Shown: positions 26,324-39,500 of the stretch, in pieces
Layout of the letters: each line of letters begins with the position of its first letter
Position numbering within the stretch: the stretch's first letter is position 1
Assembly: GCA_031260295.1 (NCBI GenBank)
Contig: JAIRKE010000054.1
Coordinates: forward strand, 1 to 64,000
DNA from: Azonexus sp.
Lineage (GTDB): Bacteria > Pseudomonadota > Gammaproteobacteria > Burkholderiales > Rhodocyclaceae
Direction of reading: 5' to 3'
DNA length: 64,000 nucleotides
The notes under the pieces: generated by a model
Databases searched by the model: none
Told to the model about the DNA's origin: nothing
The model's input: the letters and a program-made list of their open reading frames with translations, nothing else
Made by a program: the position numbers and the translations under genes

Positions 26324-28339
26324 TCAGACGCGGAAGCGGGCGACTTCCTGGCCGATGGTCTCGGCCAACTGGCGCAGGCTGACCGCGGTATCGGCGTTGG
26401 CTCTGGCGGCGGCGTTGTTCTCCTCGGCCATCTGGGCGATGCGCTCGACGTCTTGGGCAATCTCGGTGCTGGCTGCGGTCTGCTCGCCCAAGGCACCGGA
26501 AATTTCCGCGACGGCCTGAGCCACCCGCTGCGACTGCTCTTGAACCTGCGCGATCACGGTACCGGCCTGCTCGGCCTGCTCGACACCGGCGGCCACCCGG
26601 TTGACGCCGCGCTTCATGCCACCGACCGCCGCCTCGGTACCGTTCTGGATGGCGCCGATCATATCGGCGATTTCCTGCGTGGACTTGGCGGTCCGTTCAG
26701 CCAGCTTGCGCACTTCGTCGGCGACGACGGCGAAACCGCGCCCGCTTTCGCCGGCACGCGCCGCCTCGATGGCGGCATTGAGCGCCAGCAGGTTGGTCTG
26801 TTCGGCGATCTCGCGGATGGTGCCGACGATGGCTGTGATCGCCTCCGACTGCCGGCCCAGGGCCTCGACCGAATCGGCGGTCCGGTTCACCGTCTCGGCA
26901 ATCTCGCGGATGTCGCCGACCATGCTGCCGACGATGCGCCCGCCCTCGGCGGCGACGGCATCGGATTGGCGCGAGCTATCCTGGGCCTCCCGGGCGTTGT
27001 GTGAAATGTGATCAACACCGACGGTCATCTGCTCCACCGCCGCCGCCATACTCGATGCCGCGTCGCTCTGCGAGCCGGCACTGAGCGAAATCTGCCGGCT
27101 CGATGTGGCCAGTTGCTCGGCCGCCGAACGCAGGGTCAGCACCTCGCTCTGGATGCGCCCGAGCATCGTCCGCAACGCCACTGCCATCTCGTTGAAGGCA
27201 CGGCCGGCAGCATGCAGTTCGTCGTCGCCCTCGGTGTGGAACTCGACGGTCAGATCGCCGTCGGCCAAGCGGTGGGCGCCGCGCGAAAAGACATCGACGC
27301 TGGCGATCACCGAATAATAGGTACCGATGCCGAGATAGCCGACCAAGCCCATGATCAGCACCGACAGCCCCAGATGGAAGGCCAGGCTCTGCTGGGCCGC
27401 CGCCTTGCGCGCCGCCAATTGCTGCTCGAACTGGGGAATCAGCGTCTCGAACATCATCTTGTAACCGAGATCGATGACCTGCGTGGTCAACGCGAAATAG
27501 TCCTGCGGCGCCGTGGAAAAGCGCTCGCCGAGAATGTCGTCGCGGACCAGTGCAAAGATTTTCTCGGCGCCGTTGGAGAATTCCTGGCTCGGCCCCGCCA
27601 GCGCGCCCTTCAGGTTCGGTGAGAAGCGCATGACCTTGGCCAGGTTGTCGTTCTGCGCCCGCAAGGTACTGGACATCTGGGAAATCAACGCCGATAGGTC
27701 GATGCGCATTTGCGGCGACAATTCCTTGCTCGTCAGAACACCGGTGCCGCGCGCGCGGACGATGCCGAGCGGTTCGAGCATGGCCGGCATCTTGATGACA
27801 ACGGTATCCATGAAATAGTAGGTATCCTCGGTCGAATCGAGGGTCAGCTGCGTCGCGTCGGCAACATCGACCATCAACACCAGCGCTCGGGCGATCATTT
27901 CAGTGTGCCGCTTGAGGTTGTCCGCCGGCGCCCAACTCAGGCCATCGCGGCGGATCGTCTGCCATTCCTCGTTGATCTGGCGCCAGGCTGGCTGCTCACG
28001 CAAGGCCGGTGTCAGCACGGCGGCCACCTCGGCCAAAGCGGTATCGACTTCCTTTTCCTTGCCGGCGCGCGTCGCTTTCATCGCCTCGTTGCCGTTCAGC
28101 ACACCCGAGGACAGGCCACGGTGCTGCTGCATGGTCTGCACCATGCGGTTCAGCGGCTTGAGCATCTGCAAACCGGCCAGTTCCTGTTCAGCGGTATCGA
28201 TGTCACGCTGCAAATTGACATAGACAGTTGCCAACAGCACCAGCATGACCAGCGCCACAGCGGCGCCGAGCAGGAAAAATTTGCTGGTGTAGCGCAAACG
28301 ATTCATCAACACCGTCGCCGGCCGGAAAAATGTTCTCAT
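26324..28339 (-). CDS. Methyl-accepting chemotaxis protein
   Basis: 671 aa from ATG 28339 (AGGGAGAG upstream). Membrane segments lie at about 18-42 and 317-340 and flank a periplasmic helical sensor region of about 270 aa with an [11 protein letters not shown] segment reminiscent of nitrate/nitrite-type sensors. A HAMP domain follows, then the signalling hairpin tip [43 protein letters not shown]. The ligand is unknown; position between sulfide-oxidation and cytochrome genes suggests a redox-related cue, which is inference. Confidence 0.93.
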   Translation of the reverse strand: MRTFFRPATVLMNRLRYTSKFFLLGAAVALVMLVLLATVYVNLQRDIDTAEQELAGLQMLKPLNRMVQTMQQHRGLSSGVLNGNEAMKATRAGKEKEVDTALAEVAAVLTPALREQPAWRQINEEWQTIRRDGLSWAPADNLKRHTEMIARALVLMVDVADATQLTLDSTEDTYYFMDTVVIKMPAMLEPLGIVRARGTGVLTSKELSPQMRIDLSALISQMSSTLRAQNDNLAKVMRFSPNLKGALAGPSQEFSNGAEKIFALVRDDILGERFSTAPQDYFALTTQVIDLGYKMMFETLIPQFEQQLAARKAAAQQSLAFHLGLSVLIMGLVGYLGIGTYYSVIASVDVFSRGAHRLADGDLTVEFHTEGDDELHAAGRAFNEMAVALRTMLGRIQSEVLTLRSAAEQLATSSRQISLSAGSQSDAASSMAAAVEQMTVGVDHISHNAREAQDSSRQSDAVAAEGGRIVGSMVGDIREIAETVNRTADSVEALGRQSEAITAIVGTIREIAEQTNLLALNAAIEAARAGESGRGFAVVADEVRKLAERTAKSTQEIADMIGAIQNGTEAAVGGMKRGVNRVAAGVEQAEQAGTVIAQVQEQSQRVAQAVAEISGALGEQTAASTEIAQDVERIAQMAEENNAAARANADTAVSLRQLAETIGQEVARFRV

Positions 28340-28577
28340 CGACTCTCCCTTTCTGAATGCATCGAGCCGTCCGGGCGACGGCCGGCAGGGGCAAGTTAGC
28401 AGGAGCCTCAGCCCACCTCTCTGGCATGCATCAAATTTTCTCGCTCGGCTGGACACACTGGCCGGTCATACGGCTTTCCAGCTGTTGATGGGACGCTCCT
28501 GGCGGTCGACCACCCCGGCACGCCACCCCACTACCTAAGCCTTGATGCTAAAAAATTCCAAGCACCAAAAATACTCC

Positions 28578-29192
28578 TTACTCGAGCGTCGCGATGTACT
28601 CGGCGACGGCATGCGCCTCGAGTTCGCTCAGCTTACTGGCGATGGTGTGCATCACCGCATTGTCGTTGGTCCGCTCGCGCAGGTTGAACTGCTTGAGCTG
28701 ATCCTCGATGTAGCGCGGATGCTGGCCGGCCAGGCGCGGCAGTTGGGCGGTGCCGAGGCCCTTGTCGCCGTGGCAACTGGCGCAGGCGGGCAGGCCAGAA
28801 AAAGTGTTACCACGCTTGAAGATGTAGGCGCCGACAGCGATCAACTCCGCATCACGGCCGCGCCGGGCGGCTGCCGGCTGAGCCTCGAAGAAGGTGCCCA
28901 GCACCTTCATGTCGGTCGGACTCAATTCCTCGGCCTGCGACTTCATCGTCTCGCTCTTGCGCTTGCCGGATTTGAAATCGGCCAACTGGCGGGCGATATA
29001 GTCGGCGTGCTGGCCGGCCAAGCGCGGGAATACGGCGCTGGCCGATTCGCCTTGCAGGCCGTGGCACATGAAACAACGCTCGGCAACGATGGTCTGGGCA
29101 CGCGTCAGTTCTTCCGGCGTCGCCGCGCCGGCCGGCAGGGCCAAGCTGGTCAATAACCCCAGTGTCAGCAGGGTCGGGATGGATGTGCGCAT
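28578..29192 (-). CDS. Dihaem cytochrome c4
   Basis: 204 aa with a Sec signal peptide (to about residue 23) and two CxxCH sites (CFMCH and CASCH) in two homologous halves, each followed by the repeat FPRLAGQH.DYIARQL / LPRLAGQHPRYIEDQL that marks cytochrome c4. It carries electrons in the periplasm to terminal oxidases and could accept electrons from FccAB. A 238-base gap with no gene separates it from the chemoreceptor gene. Confidence 0.94.
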   Translation of the reverse strand: MRTSIPTLLTLGLLTSLALPAGAATPEELTRAQTIVAERCFMCHGLQGESASAVFPRLAGQHADYIARQLADFKSGKRKSETMKSQAEELSPTDMKVLGTFFEAQPAAARRGRDAELIAVGAYIFKRGNTFSGLPACASCHGDKGLGTAQLPRLAGQHPRYIEDQLKQFNLRERTNDNAVMHTIASKLSELEAHAVAEYIATLE

Positions 29193-29264
29193 ATGGCTAC
29201 CCCTTTCGTCTACCGAGAACACCTCGCCATTATCCCGGAGATTCGCCGCGGCGCGGCTGACAGC

Positions 29265-30455
29265 TCAGGCGGTCGGTCGCCGCCGGGGGAAACGCATAGT
29301 GCCGGCGACCACCAGCCAGACGAGGGCCAGGCCACCGCAGACGGCGAACACCGCACCGCTGCCCAGGCGCTGGGCGATCAAACCGCCGAGCGCGCCACCG
29401 AGGAACAGGCCGACCGCCTGCGTCGTGTTGTACACCCCGAGCGCCGCCCCCTTGGCCTCGGGCGGCGCGGTGCGCGACACCAGCGAGGGCAGCGTCGCCT
29501 CAAGGATGTTGAAGGCAACGAAGAACAGCAGCAGGCACAGGGCCAGCCCGGCCAGGCTGTCACCGAACAGGTACAGGCCAAGCTGTACGACAGCGATCAG
29601 CGCGATGGCGGTGCGGAACACCGGACGCATCCGGTCCTTCTTCTCGGCGGCGATGATCGCCGGCACCATAACGGCGAAGGAGGCCAGCACCGCCGGCAGG
29701 TACACTTTCCAGTGCTCCGCTGCCGCCAGACCGCCGTATTCGATCAATGCCCGCGGCAGAACCACGAACATCGCCATCTGGATCATGTGCAGCACACCGA
29801 TGCCGAGATTGAGCTTGAGCAGGTCGCCATCGACCAGCACCCGGCGCAGGGGCAGGCGAGCCAAAGTGGGAGCGCGCGGCGGAGTCGGCACCACGTTAAG
29901 CAGCACGGCAATGGCCAGCAACGCCAACCCGCCGGTCAGCACGAACAGCCCGCCCATGCCGACCCAGCCGTAGAGCAGCGGCGCGATGACCAGCGACAAG
30001 GCGAAGACAAGACCGATCGACGAACCGATCATGGCCATCACCTTGGTCCGCTGTTCCTCGCGCGTCAGGTCGGCGGCCAGTGCCGTGACCACCGCCGAAA
30101 TGGCGCCGGCGCCCTGTACCACGCGACCGGCGATCATCCAGTGCATGTCCGGCGCCCAGGCGGCGATGAAGCTGCCGAGCACGAACAGCAACAATCCAAC
30201 AACGATCACCGGCTTGCGCCCCCAGCGGTCGGAAGCAATGCCGAAGGGAATTTGCAGCACCGCCTGGGTCAGCCCGTAGGCACCCATGGCCAGACCGACC
30301 AGACCCAGGTCGTGGCCGCCGGGCAGGTTCGGCGCATAGACCGCGAACACCGGCAGGATCAGGAACAGCCCGAGCATGCGCAGGCCAAAAATGGAAGCCA
30401 GCGCGGCGCCGACCCGGCGCTCTTGCGGACTCATGCGGTCGGACGGGGAAGACAT
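29265..30455 (-). CDS. Major facilitator superfamily transporter
   Basis: 396 aa from ATG 30455 with twelve predicted membrane segments. The MFS motif A ([16 protein letters not shown]) after segment 2 and [22 protein letters not shown] in segments 4-5 resemble drug:H+ antiporters. Substrate unknown. It is divergent from uvrA. Confidence 0.9.
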   Translation of the reverse strand: MSSPSDRMSPQERRVGAALASIFGLRMLGLFLILPVFAVYAPNLPGGHDLGLVGLAMGAYGLTQAVLQIPFGIASDRWGRKPVIVVGLLLFVLGSFIAAWAPDMHWMIAGRVVQGAGAISAVVTALAADLTREEQRTKVMAMIGSSIGLVFALSLVIAPLLYGWVGMGGLFVLTGGLALLAIAVLLNVVPTPPRAPTLARLPLRRVLVDGDLLKLNLGIGVLHMIQMAMFVVLPRALIEYGGLAAAEHWKVYLPAVLASFAVMVPAIIAAEKKDRMRPVFRTAIALIAVVQLGLYLFGDSLAGLALCLLLFFVAFNILEATLPSLVSRTAPPEAKGAALGVYNTTQAVGLFLGGALGGLIAQRLGSGAVFAVCGGLALVWLVVAGTMRFPRRRPTA

Positions 30456-30505
30456 CGTATAGGGGATTTGCGTTGCGGCGGGGGCCCGCATCTTAGCAGG
30501 TTTGC

Positions 30506-30541
30506 CCGGCCGCGACGGTCCATGGCGACGGTCGCGGCCGG
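30506..30541. repeat. Perfect 11-bp inverted repeat between MFS gene and uvrA
   Basis: CCGGCCGCGAC (30506-30516) and GTCGCGGCCGG (30531-30541) form an 11-bp stem with a 14-base loop in the divergent promoter region. No T-tract is present on either side. Role unknown. Confidence 0.5.
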
Positions 30542-30645
30542 TTCCGGCGCCGGTCTGGCAACACCCATGTAAGCACGCTGGCACGGGGCGGGCGGGCATT
30601 TTTTGCGTATAGTCCTCCCTTTCCCCAATCCAGCAAAAAACAGCG

Positions 30646-33465
<2,820 letters not shown>

Positions 33466-33501
33466 GATAGGATCAGGTATGGTCATCCACCGGAAATCAT
33501 C

Positions 33502-33873
33502 ATGAGCGGTGCCGAATTCAAAGGTAAGAAGGGCTTGCGCCGGCTGTGGAATGCTTTCGGCTACTCGCGTGACGGCCTTGCCGCCGCCTGGCGCAACGAG
33601 GCCGCTTTCCGCGAGGAAACGCTGCTCGCCGCCGTCGCCCTACCGCTGGGGCTTTATCTCGGAAGCAGCGGCATTGAACGGGCGTTGCTGATCGGCAGCA
33701 TCCTGTTGATCCTGATCGTCGAAATCCTCAACTCGGCGCTCGAGGCCGTGGTGGACAAAGCCTCGCCGGAAAAACACGAACTGGCCAAGCGGGCCAAGGA
33801 CATGGGCAGCGCCGCGGTATTGCTCAGCCTGCTCAACGCCGCCGCCGTCTGGGCCTGCGTGCTGTGGCCGTGA
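33502..33873 (+). CDS. dgkA: Diacylglycerol kinase
   Basis: 123 aa integral membrane enzyme with three membrane segments. The active-site region EILNSALEAVVDKASPEKHELAKRAKDMGSAAVLLSL is the family signature. It recycles diacylglycerol to phosphatidic acid. It is 36 bases downstream of uvrA on the same strand. Confidence 0.96.
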   Translation: MSGAEFKGKKGLRRLWNAFGYSRDGLAAAWRNEAAFREETLLAAVALPLGLYLGSSGIERALLIGSILLILIVEILNSALEAVVDKASPEKHELAKRAKDMGSAAVLLSLLNAAAVWACVLWP

Positions 33874-33889
33874 GGCGGTTTACAGCCGC

Positions 33890-35200
33890 TTATCCGTGTC
33901 GTCTGTCTGCCTGGGTCAATTTAAGCGGCAACTGACCGCTGACGAGCACCTGATTGCGGCCCTGGCGCTTGGCTTCGTAGAGCGCCTCGTCGGCCCGGTC
34001 GAGGGCGGCCTCCAGCGTGCTTTCGCTGGCGTCGGCCAGGCCCATGCTGAAGGTGACGCGAACGCTGCAACCGTCGGCCAGGCTGATGTCATCGCCGGCG
34101 CAGGCGGCGCGACAGCGCTCGGCGAGCACGGTGGCGTCGGCGAGGGTGATTTCCGGGAAGAGAAAGGCGAATTCTTCGCCGCCGTAGCGGCAGACCAGGT
34201 CCGACTGGCGCAAATTCTCCTGGAGCAGCGCGGCGAAGGTACGCAGCACGGTGTCGCCGGCGGCGTGGCCGTAGGTGTCGTTGAGGCGCTTGAAGTGGTC
34301 GAGGTCGGCCATGCCGACGATCACCGGCCGCCGGTAGCGCTGCGCCCGGTGCAATTCGGCCTCGGCGGCGACCATGAAATGGCGGCGGTTGTACAGCCCG
34401 GTCAGGCCATCGCGGTTGGCCAGCGCCTCGAGCGCCTGGCGCGCCTTCTCATTTTCCGCCAACAGGCCGTGCAAGCGGGTGATGGCATCCCTGATCGCCA
34501 GGATTTCGCTGACCTTCGACGGCGCCAGACGCGGCGCCTGCTGGCTGGCGCTCAGGTGGGACAGCGCCTTGCCGATGCTCCGCAACGGCAAGACGAAGAC
34601 TGCCCGCAGCCAAAGCAGCCACAAGGCGACTAACAGGCTGATCGCAAGCGCCGCCACGATCACCTTGACGCGCGCCTTCCGCATGACGGCAGAGACTTGT
34701 TCGAGGTCGTCGCTGGCCAGGTTGACGCCCTGGAACGAGATGTCGTCGACGAGCAGGCCGAGGCGCGTCGACAACCGCTGCCATGAGGCATAGTCGGCGG
34801 CGAAGGTGTTTTCGTCTAGCCTCGCATCGTGGGCGACGCCAGCCAGGAAATGCTCGATCTCGCGCGCCTGCTCGGCTGCCTCCCGGTGTTCGAGCACGCT
34901 CGGGTGGCTGGCCGCCAGCGTCACGACGAACATCGACTGCTGCCGCGTCTCCGGCGTCGTCGCCGAAAAAACGCGCTCGCCGGCGCGGCGCAGCTGCTCC
35001 AGATTGCGGGCCAGGCGCTGGTGACGGAGGATTTCCGGCACCGTCCTGCTCTGCAGGTTACCGAGCGTTTCGAGGATACGCTCCTGGTCGTTCCAGGCGA
35101 CGCCAACCACGACCCCAAAACTGAGGACGTAGAACACGGCCACCAACGTGAATACCAAGCCGGTGCTGAAATTCTTGAAGCGGGAGCGCAAGGACGGCAT
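33890..35200 (-). CDS. Membrane diguanylate cyclase (GGDEF domain)
   Basis: 436 aa. Two membrane segments (about 15-38 and 185-205) bracket a periplasmic helical region. A short linker leads to a GGDEF domain with NRDGLTGLYNRRHF and the catalytic CRYGGEEFAFLFPE; GGEEF is an active variant. There is no RxxD inhibitory site at the usual place. It should make c-di-GMP. Start chosen at ATG 35200; a TTG at 35209 would overlap the upstream solute-binding gene. The two genes form one unit, so the binding protein may feed a signal to this cyclase. Confidence 0.9.
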   Translation of the reverse strand: MPSLRSRFKNFSTGLVFTLVAVFYVLSFGVVVGVAWNDQERILETLGNLQSRTVPEILRHQRLARNLEQLRRAGERVFSATTPETRQQSMFVVTLAASHPSVLEHREAAEQAREIEHFLAGVAHDARLDENTFAADYASWQRLSTRLGLLVDDISFQGVNLASDDLEQVSAVMRKARVKVIVAALAISLLVALWLLWLRAVFVLPLRSIGKALSHLSASQQAPRLAPSKVSEILAIRDAITRLHGLLAENEKARQALEALANRDGLTGLYNRRHFMVAAEAELHRAQRYRRPVIVGMADLDHFKRLNDTYGHAAGDTVLRTFAALLQENLRQSDLVCRYGGEEFAFLFPEITLADATVLAERCRAACAGDDISLADGCSVRVTFSMGLADASESTLEAALDRADEALYEAKRQGRNQVLVSGQLPLKLTQADRRHG

Positions 35201-35205
35201 CGGGG

Positions 35206-35970
35206 TCAATTCAGGCTGAAGGGGAAATGCCGGCGTATCAGGCGCGAATAGCTGCCGTCGCCGCGCATGTCGCTGATCGCCCGGTCGACCGCATGGCGCA
35301 GATCATTGCGCGCTTTCGGCAGAGCGATATGGACGCTGCCGCCGAGTCCGTCGGCGACCAGCGGCGTCCCGTAGAAGCGGTAATGTCCGGGCGGCTTGCC
35401 AACCAGCAGAACATAGGTTTTCAGCACCGGCAGCAGCACGAAATCGGCTTCGCCATCGTGGAGCAGCGCGAAGGCGTCGGCCATCGTACTGACGCCAAGC
35501 AGCGTCAGCGGACGCTTATCGGCCAGACGCTGCAAATAGGCATGTTGCTGCGTGCCGACGATGGCGGTGACGCGCGCGTCGCGCAGCGTTGCCAGATCGC
35601 TGTCGGGCGGCTGGCCGGCGCGACCGACCAGGCGCGACGAGGAGTACCAGAGGGTGCGGCTGAAAGCAACCTGCCGCTCGCGTTCCGGCGTGCGCAGGTA
35701 ATTGCCGAAGCCGAGATCGTAATCGCCGGCCGCAACGCCGGGCAGAATATCGTCATAGCGGATGTGGTCGATCTCGCAAAGGGAGGCGAGCCGGCGGCAG
35801 ATCTCGCGCGCCAGATCTTCATTGAAGGCGGTCAAATTGCCCTTGTCGTCGCCCAGCGCCGCCATTTGGTCGTCGAGCGCGACACGCAGACTCGCCGCCG
35901 ATGCCAACGCCGCCGCACCGAACCCAATCCAGAGCACCACGACCCAACGCCAACGCATATCGCCTCGCAT
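35206..35970 (-). CDS. Periplasmic solute-binding protein (SBP family 3-like)
   Basis: 254 aa with a signal peptide (hydrophobic about 9-25, cleavage after ASA). LRVALDDQMAALGDDKGNLTAFNEDLAREICRRLASLCEI and the later ARVTAIVGTQQHAYLQRLADK are the two lobes of a family-3 binding protein. No ABC permease is nearby. It sits directly upstream of a membrane diguanylate cyclase, so it probably acts as a ligand sensor partner and not in uptake. An alternative ATG is at 35958. Confidence 0.82.
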   Translation of the reverse strand: MRGDMRWRWVVVLWIGFGAAALASAASLRVALDDQMAALGDDKGNLTAFNEDLAREICRRLASLCEIDHIRYDDILPGVAAGDYDLGFGNYLRTPERERQVAFSRTLWYSSSRLVGRAGQPPDSDLATLRDARVTAIVGTQQHAYLQRLADKRPLTLLGVSTMADAFALLHDGEADFVLLPVLKTYVLLVGKPPGHYRFYGTPLVADGLGGSVHIALPKARNDLRHAVDRAISDMRGDGSYSRLIRRHFPFSLN

Positions 35971-36028
35971 CGAACCACTGTCCCGTTACTATACCGTTTG
36001 CTTGCAGGCAATGACAGCATCCTTCCCT

Positions 36029-39000
36029 TCACGCGCAAGCAGCTTGGTGGAGTTCGACCAGACGGTCCTGCAGCGGGAAATAGATGGCCAGGCGCAACGG
36101 CAGGCCATCGTCGGCGAACAGGGCGGCGTAGCGTTCGAGTTGCGGGCGAAACGCCTCGGCGCGCGCCGCCAGTTCGTCATCCGGCAGATGCACGGTCTTG
36201 TAGTCGACAATCCAGCGGCAGCCGTCGGCGATGAAGCAGCGGTCAATGACGTGGTGGGTCACGTTGCCGTCGGCATCGCGGCTGCTCCAGGCCTGCTCGG
36301 CGCCGGCCTCGGCATGGCCGGCGAGCAGCCAGCGGCCGGTCGGCGAGGCGAGGCTGCGGCAAACCGCGGCGACTGCCTCGGCGGCAGCGGCTGCCGACGT
36401 TTCCGGCGACTGCCCCTGAGCCTCTAGCCAGCGCTGCCAAGCCGGCGCCAGCGCGCCCACCCGGCTAGCCGTCCAAGCCGCCGGCCCGTCGCGGGCAATC
36501 AGTTCCAGCGCCCGGTGCACCAGTGTGCCGAGCGCCACCTCCGGTGTCGCCGCCGCCGGCTCCGCGTCGAATTCGCGCGGCTGGCCGGCGCTGTCGTTCG
36601 CCGCCGGCGGCGCGCGCAGTTCGCTGGGAATGCCGGGCGCCGCCAGGCGCAACAGCGGCGGCGCAAAGGTGGCCGGATCGAGCGGCGCGGCGACGGTCGC
36701 AGCCGGAGCATGGTCGGCCAACGCGGCGGCGAAAACCGGCTGGGAGACGCCTGGCCACAACAATTTGAGCAGGCTGCCGGCCGGCGGCGGTTTGAGGCCG
36801 TCTTCCTTGCGCTCATCGGCAACGGCGACGCCGACCAGATGCAGGCAACGGATGGCGCGGGTAGTGGCGACGTAGAGCAGGCGCTCGTCCTCGTGGCCGG
36901 CCCGCTCGTTTTCCAGGCGACGCAGATAATCGTAGGCGGTCGGCTCACCAGCATCCGCGCCACGGACCTTGAGCGGCGCCACCAGCAGATGCTCGCCGCC
37001 GTCCGGGCCGGCGACCTCATCCCACAGCAACAGGCTGCTGTCGTTGCCGCCGGTCTCGCGGTGCAGCCCGGGAACAATCACAGTGTCGAATTCCAAGCCC
37101 TTGGACTTGTGCACCGTCATCATCTGCACCGCGCCGCCCTGCGGGTCGGCCGGGGCGAACAATTCGCCGGCGCGGGCGGCCAGGGTCTCGGCGTCGAGCC
37201 GGCCGGCCGCCGCCAGGCGGTCGAGCAGCGCGACAAAAGCCTCGACATCGGCCAGCGCCGCCGCCGATTCCAGACAACGCGGGCCGCCGAGCAGCAGCCA
37301 GGCGGCTTCCAGCCAGCGGCGCGGATGCTGCCGGTCACGGCTGACGAAAACCAGTTGCAGCACGTCCCGCACATGCCGCAGGCGCATCTGGCCATCGGCC
37401 GACAGGCGGGCCAGGCGCGTTTCGTCCTGCATCAATTGCCAGATGGTGTGCTGGCGATCGTCGCCAGCCAGCGCGTGCAAATCGGCCAGAGTCAAACCGC
37501 ACCACGGAGCGCGTAGCAGGGCCAGCCAGTGCACGCGGTCGGCGCGGTGGTGCAGGGCGTGGAACAGGGTCAGCAGATCCTGCACGTGCTGGCGGTCGGC
37601 AAGGCCCTCGATATCCACCGCCTGAAAGCGCAGCTCCGGCGCGCTGCGGCGGATTTCCGCGACCAGCGCGGCGAGATGGCTGCGGGCGCGAACCAGCACG
37701 GCGATGCTCTCCGCCGGTGTTTTACGCCGGGTTTCGCGGATGATGTCCAGCACCCGCCGCGCCTCGGCCCCTTCGTGATCCTCGTCGCCATCGTCGGCGA
37801 TCAGAGCATGGACGAACACCGCGCTGTCATCCCGCGCTGGCCGCGTGGCGGCCGACGGCGCGTAACGCACGGCCCCGGTTTCCGGCGCGTCGGCGGGCGG
37901 AAAGATGGTTGGGAAGGCGGTATTGACCCAGTCAACGATGGCCGGATACGAGCGGTTATTGCGGAGCAGGCGCAGGTGTTCGAGGCGGATATCGCCGATG
38001 CCGCGCTCGCGCACGCGCAGGAACAGCCCGACATCGGCCTTGCGGAAGCGGTAAATGGACTGCATCGGGTCACCGACGACGAACAGCGTGCGTCCGTCGT
38101 CCGGCATCCAGCCCCGGGTCAGCTTGGCGATCAGTTCGACCTGGGTCGGGCTGGTGTCCTGGAACTCGTCCACCAACAGGTGGCGTATCCGGTAGTCCAA
38201 TGCCTGCGCCAAATCGGTTGGCGCCTCTTCGTCGCCAAGCGCCAGGCCGGCGCGGGCGGCAATCTCGATGAAATCGACTTCGCCGGCTTCCTGAAAAACC
38301 AGCCACAACTGGCCGGCGGCCAGCCGCAGCAGGCGGGCGAAATTCTCGACCGTCGTCCACTCCGCATCGCTCAAACGCGGAGGAGGCAACTGGCCGAGCA
38401 CGCCAAGGCCCTGCTCGATGCCGGGCAGCGCGGCAAGGTCGGCCAGCGCCTCGGTCATCGCCTTCTTCTGCGCCGCGAATTCCTTGTCGGCGGGAAAGCC
38501 GACATTCTTGTTTACGGTCTTGCGCACGCTGCCCTGGCCGGTCAGCAACAGACTCGCCAGCGCGCGCCAGCACAGCAGATCGTCAACATCGGCGGTCAGC
38601 GGCGCGGACCAGTCGGCCAGGGGTTCGAGCCAATCCACCTCGTTGGCGGCGGCAAAGCGGGCCAGCGGCATCAGGCGCTCTTGCCAGCGGCTGTCGAGTA
38701 ACTCGCCAGCCGACGCCAGATCGCGCTCGATCAGCGCCGCGAAACCCGCCTCGACCTCGGCCCGCAAAGCCTCGTCATCCAGACGACTGGCATGGGGCAG
38801 CCACTGGTCGCGGCGGGCGAGCATGGCGACCAGCAGCTTTTCCAGGCGACCGGCATGGTTGTCCATGAAGGTCAGCGCGGTAGCGACCACCTCGGCATCG
38901 GCATCGCCTGCCTCGACCATTTCCAGCGTGCGGCGGGCGGCAGCGGCGTAATACGCCTCGGTATCCTCGGCGACGGCCGGCTGGCTGCCGAAGCGGCTGA

Positions 39001-39424
39001 GGTAAGGCATCTGCCGCGCCAGGCTGGCGCACAGCGCATCCAGCGTGGTGATGCGCAACCGACCCGGGTGACCGAGCAGGTTCCAACCACACGCGGCATC
39101 GTGCGCCAACACCCGGCCAGCAAGCGCGAAAGTCTGCCGCTTGTGCGCCTGCTCCGGCGCGACACCGCCGGCCGCGATCTCCAAGCTGCCGAGAATCCGG
39201 TCGCGCATCTCGGTCGCCGCCTTGTTGGTGAAGGTCAGCGCCAACACCTCCTCCGGCTGCTCGACCGCCGCCAGCAGACGCAGATAACGCTGCGTCAACA
39301 ACTCGGTCTTGCCTGCCCCGGCCGGCGCCTCGACGATGAAAGAAGCGACGGCAAGCGCCCGCTCACGGGCGGCAGCGTCTTCGGTAAGGTGGTCGGGGGC
39401 GGTCAGCGCCATGGGAAGCTGCAT
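36029..39424 (-). CDS. AddA/RecB-like UvrD-family helicase-nuclease
   Basis: 1131 aa. Superfamily 1 helicase motifs: Walker A FIVEAPAGAGKTELLTQRYLRLL, ALTFTNKAATEM (motif Ia), LLVDEFQDTSPTQ (Walker B), VGDPMQSIYRFRKAD (motif III), TVHKSKGLEFDTVIVPGL (motif V) and LLYVATTRAIRCLHLV (motif VI). The C-terminal RecB-type nuclease has CRWIVDYKTVHLPDDELAARAEAFRPQLERYAAL. It would process double-strand breaks with the AddB-like protein at 42208-44913. In this genome three other genes sit between the two. Confidence 0.92.
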   Translation of the reverse strand: MQLPMALTAPDHLTEDAAARERALAVASFIVEAPAGAGKTELLTQRYLRLLAAVEQPEEVLALTFTNKAATEMRDRILGSLEIAAGGVAPEQAHKRQTFALAGRVLAHDAACGWNLLGHPGRLRITTLDALCASLARQMPYLSRFGSQPAVAEDTEAYYAAAARRTLEMVEAGDADAEVVATALTFMDNHAGRLEKLLVAMLARRDQWLPHASRLDDEALRAEVEAGFAALIERDLASAGELLDSRWQERLMPLARFAAANEVDWLEPLADWSAPLTADVDDLLCWRALASLLLTGQGSVRKTVNKNVGFPADKEFAAQKKAMTEALADLAALPGIEQGLGVLGQLPPPRLSDAEWTTVENFARLLRLAAGQLWLVFQEAGEVDFIEIAARAGLALGDEEAPTDLAQALDYRIRHLLVDEFQDTSPTQVELIAKLTRGWMPDDGRTLFVVGDPMQSIYRFRKADVGLFLRVRERGIGDIRLEHLRLLRNNRSYPAIVDWVNTAFPTIFPPADAPETGAVRYAPSAATRPARDDSAVFVHALIADDGDEDHEGAEARRVLDIIRETRRKTPAESIAVLVRARSHLAALVAEIRRSAPELRFQAVDIEGLADRQHVQDLLTLFHALHHRADRVHWLALLRAPWCGLTLADLHALAGDDRQHTIWQLMQDETRLARLSADGQMRLRHVRDVLQLVFVSRDRQHPRRWLEAAWLLLGGPRCLESAAALADVEAFVALLDRLAAAGRLDAETLAARAGELFAPADPQGGAVQMMTVHKSKGLEFDTVIVPGLHRETGGNDSSLLLWDEVAGPDGGEHLLVAPLKVRGADAGEPTAYDYLRRLENERAGHEDERLLYVATTRAIRCLHLVGVAVADERKEDGLKPPPAGSLLKLLWPGVSQPVFAAALADHAPAATVAAPLDPATFAPPLLRLAAPGIPSELRAPPAANDSAGQPREFDAEPAAATPEVALGTLVHRALELIARDGPAAWTASRVGALAPAWQRWLEAQGQSPETSAAAAAEAVAAVCRSLASPTGRWLLAGHAEAGAEQAWSSRDADGNVTHHVIDRCFIADGCRWIVDYKTVHLPDDELAARAEAFRPQLERYAALFADDGLPLRLAIYFPLQDRLVELHQAACA

Positions 39425-39460
39425 CGAATTTCTTTGAGCGTTCTCGGAAAATTAAAAGTG

Positions 39461-39492
39461 AGTCCGACCCATTGATTCGATTAATTCGGACT
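39461..39492. repeat. REP-like inverted repeat at the edge of the inserted cassette
   Basis: AGTCCGA (39461) and TCGGACT (39486) flank an AT-rich loop. The preceding AAAATTAAAAGTGAGTCCGAC looks like dispersed REP-type sequences common in this group (recollection, unchecked). It lies between addA and the GmrSD-like gene. Confidence 0.35.
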
Positions 39493-39500
39493 TCTACACC

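Noticed and set aside
30456..30645. LexA (SOS) box upstream of uvrA
   Set aside because: No CTG-N10-CAG sequence close to the consensus was found in this interval.
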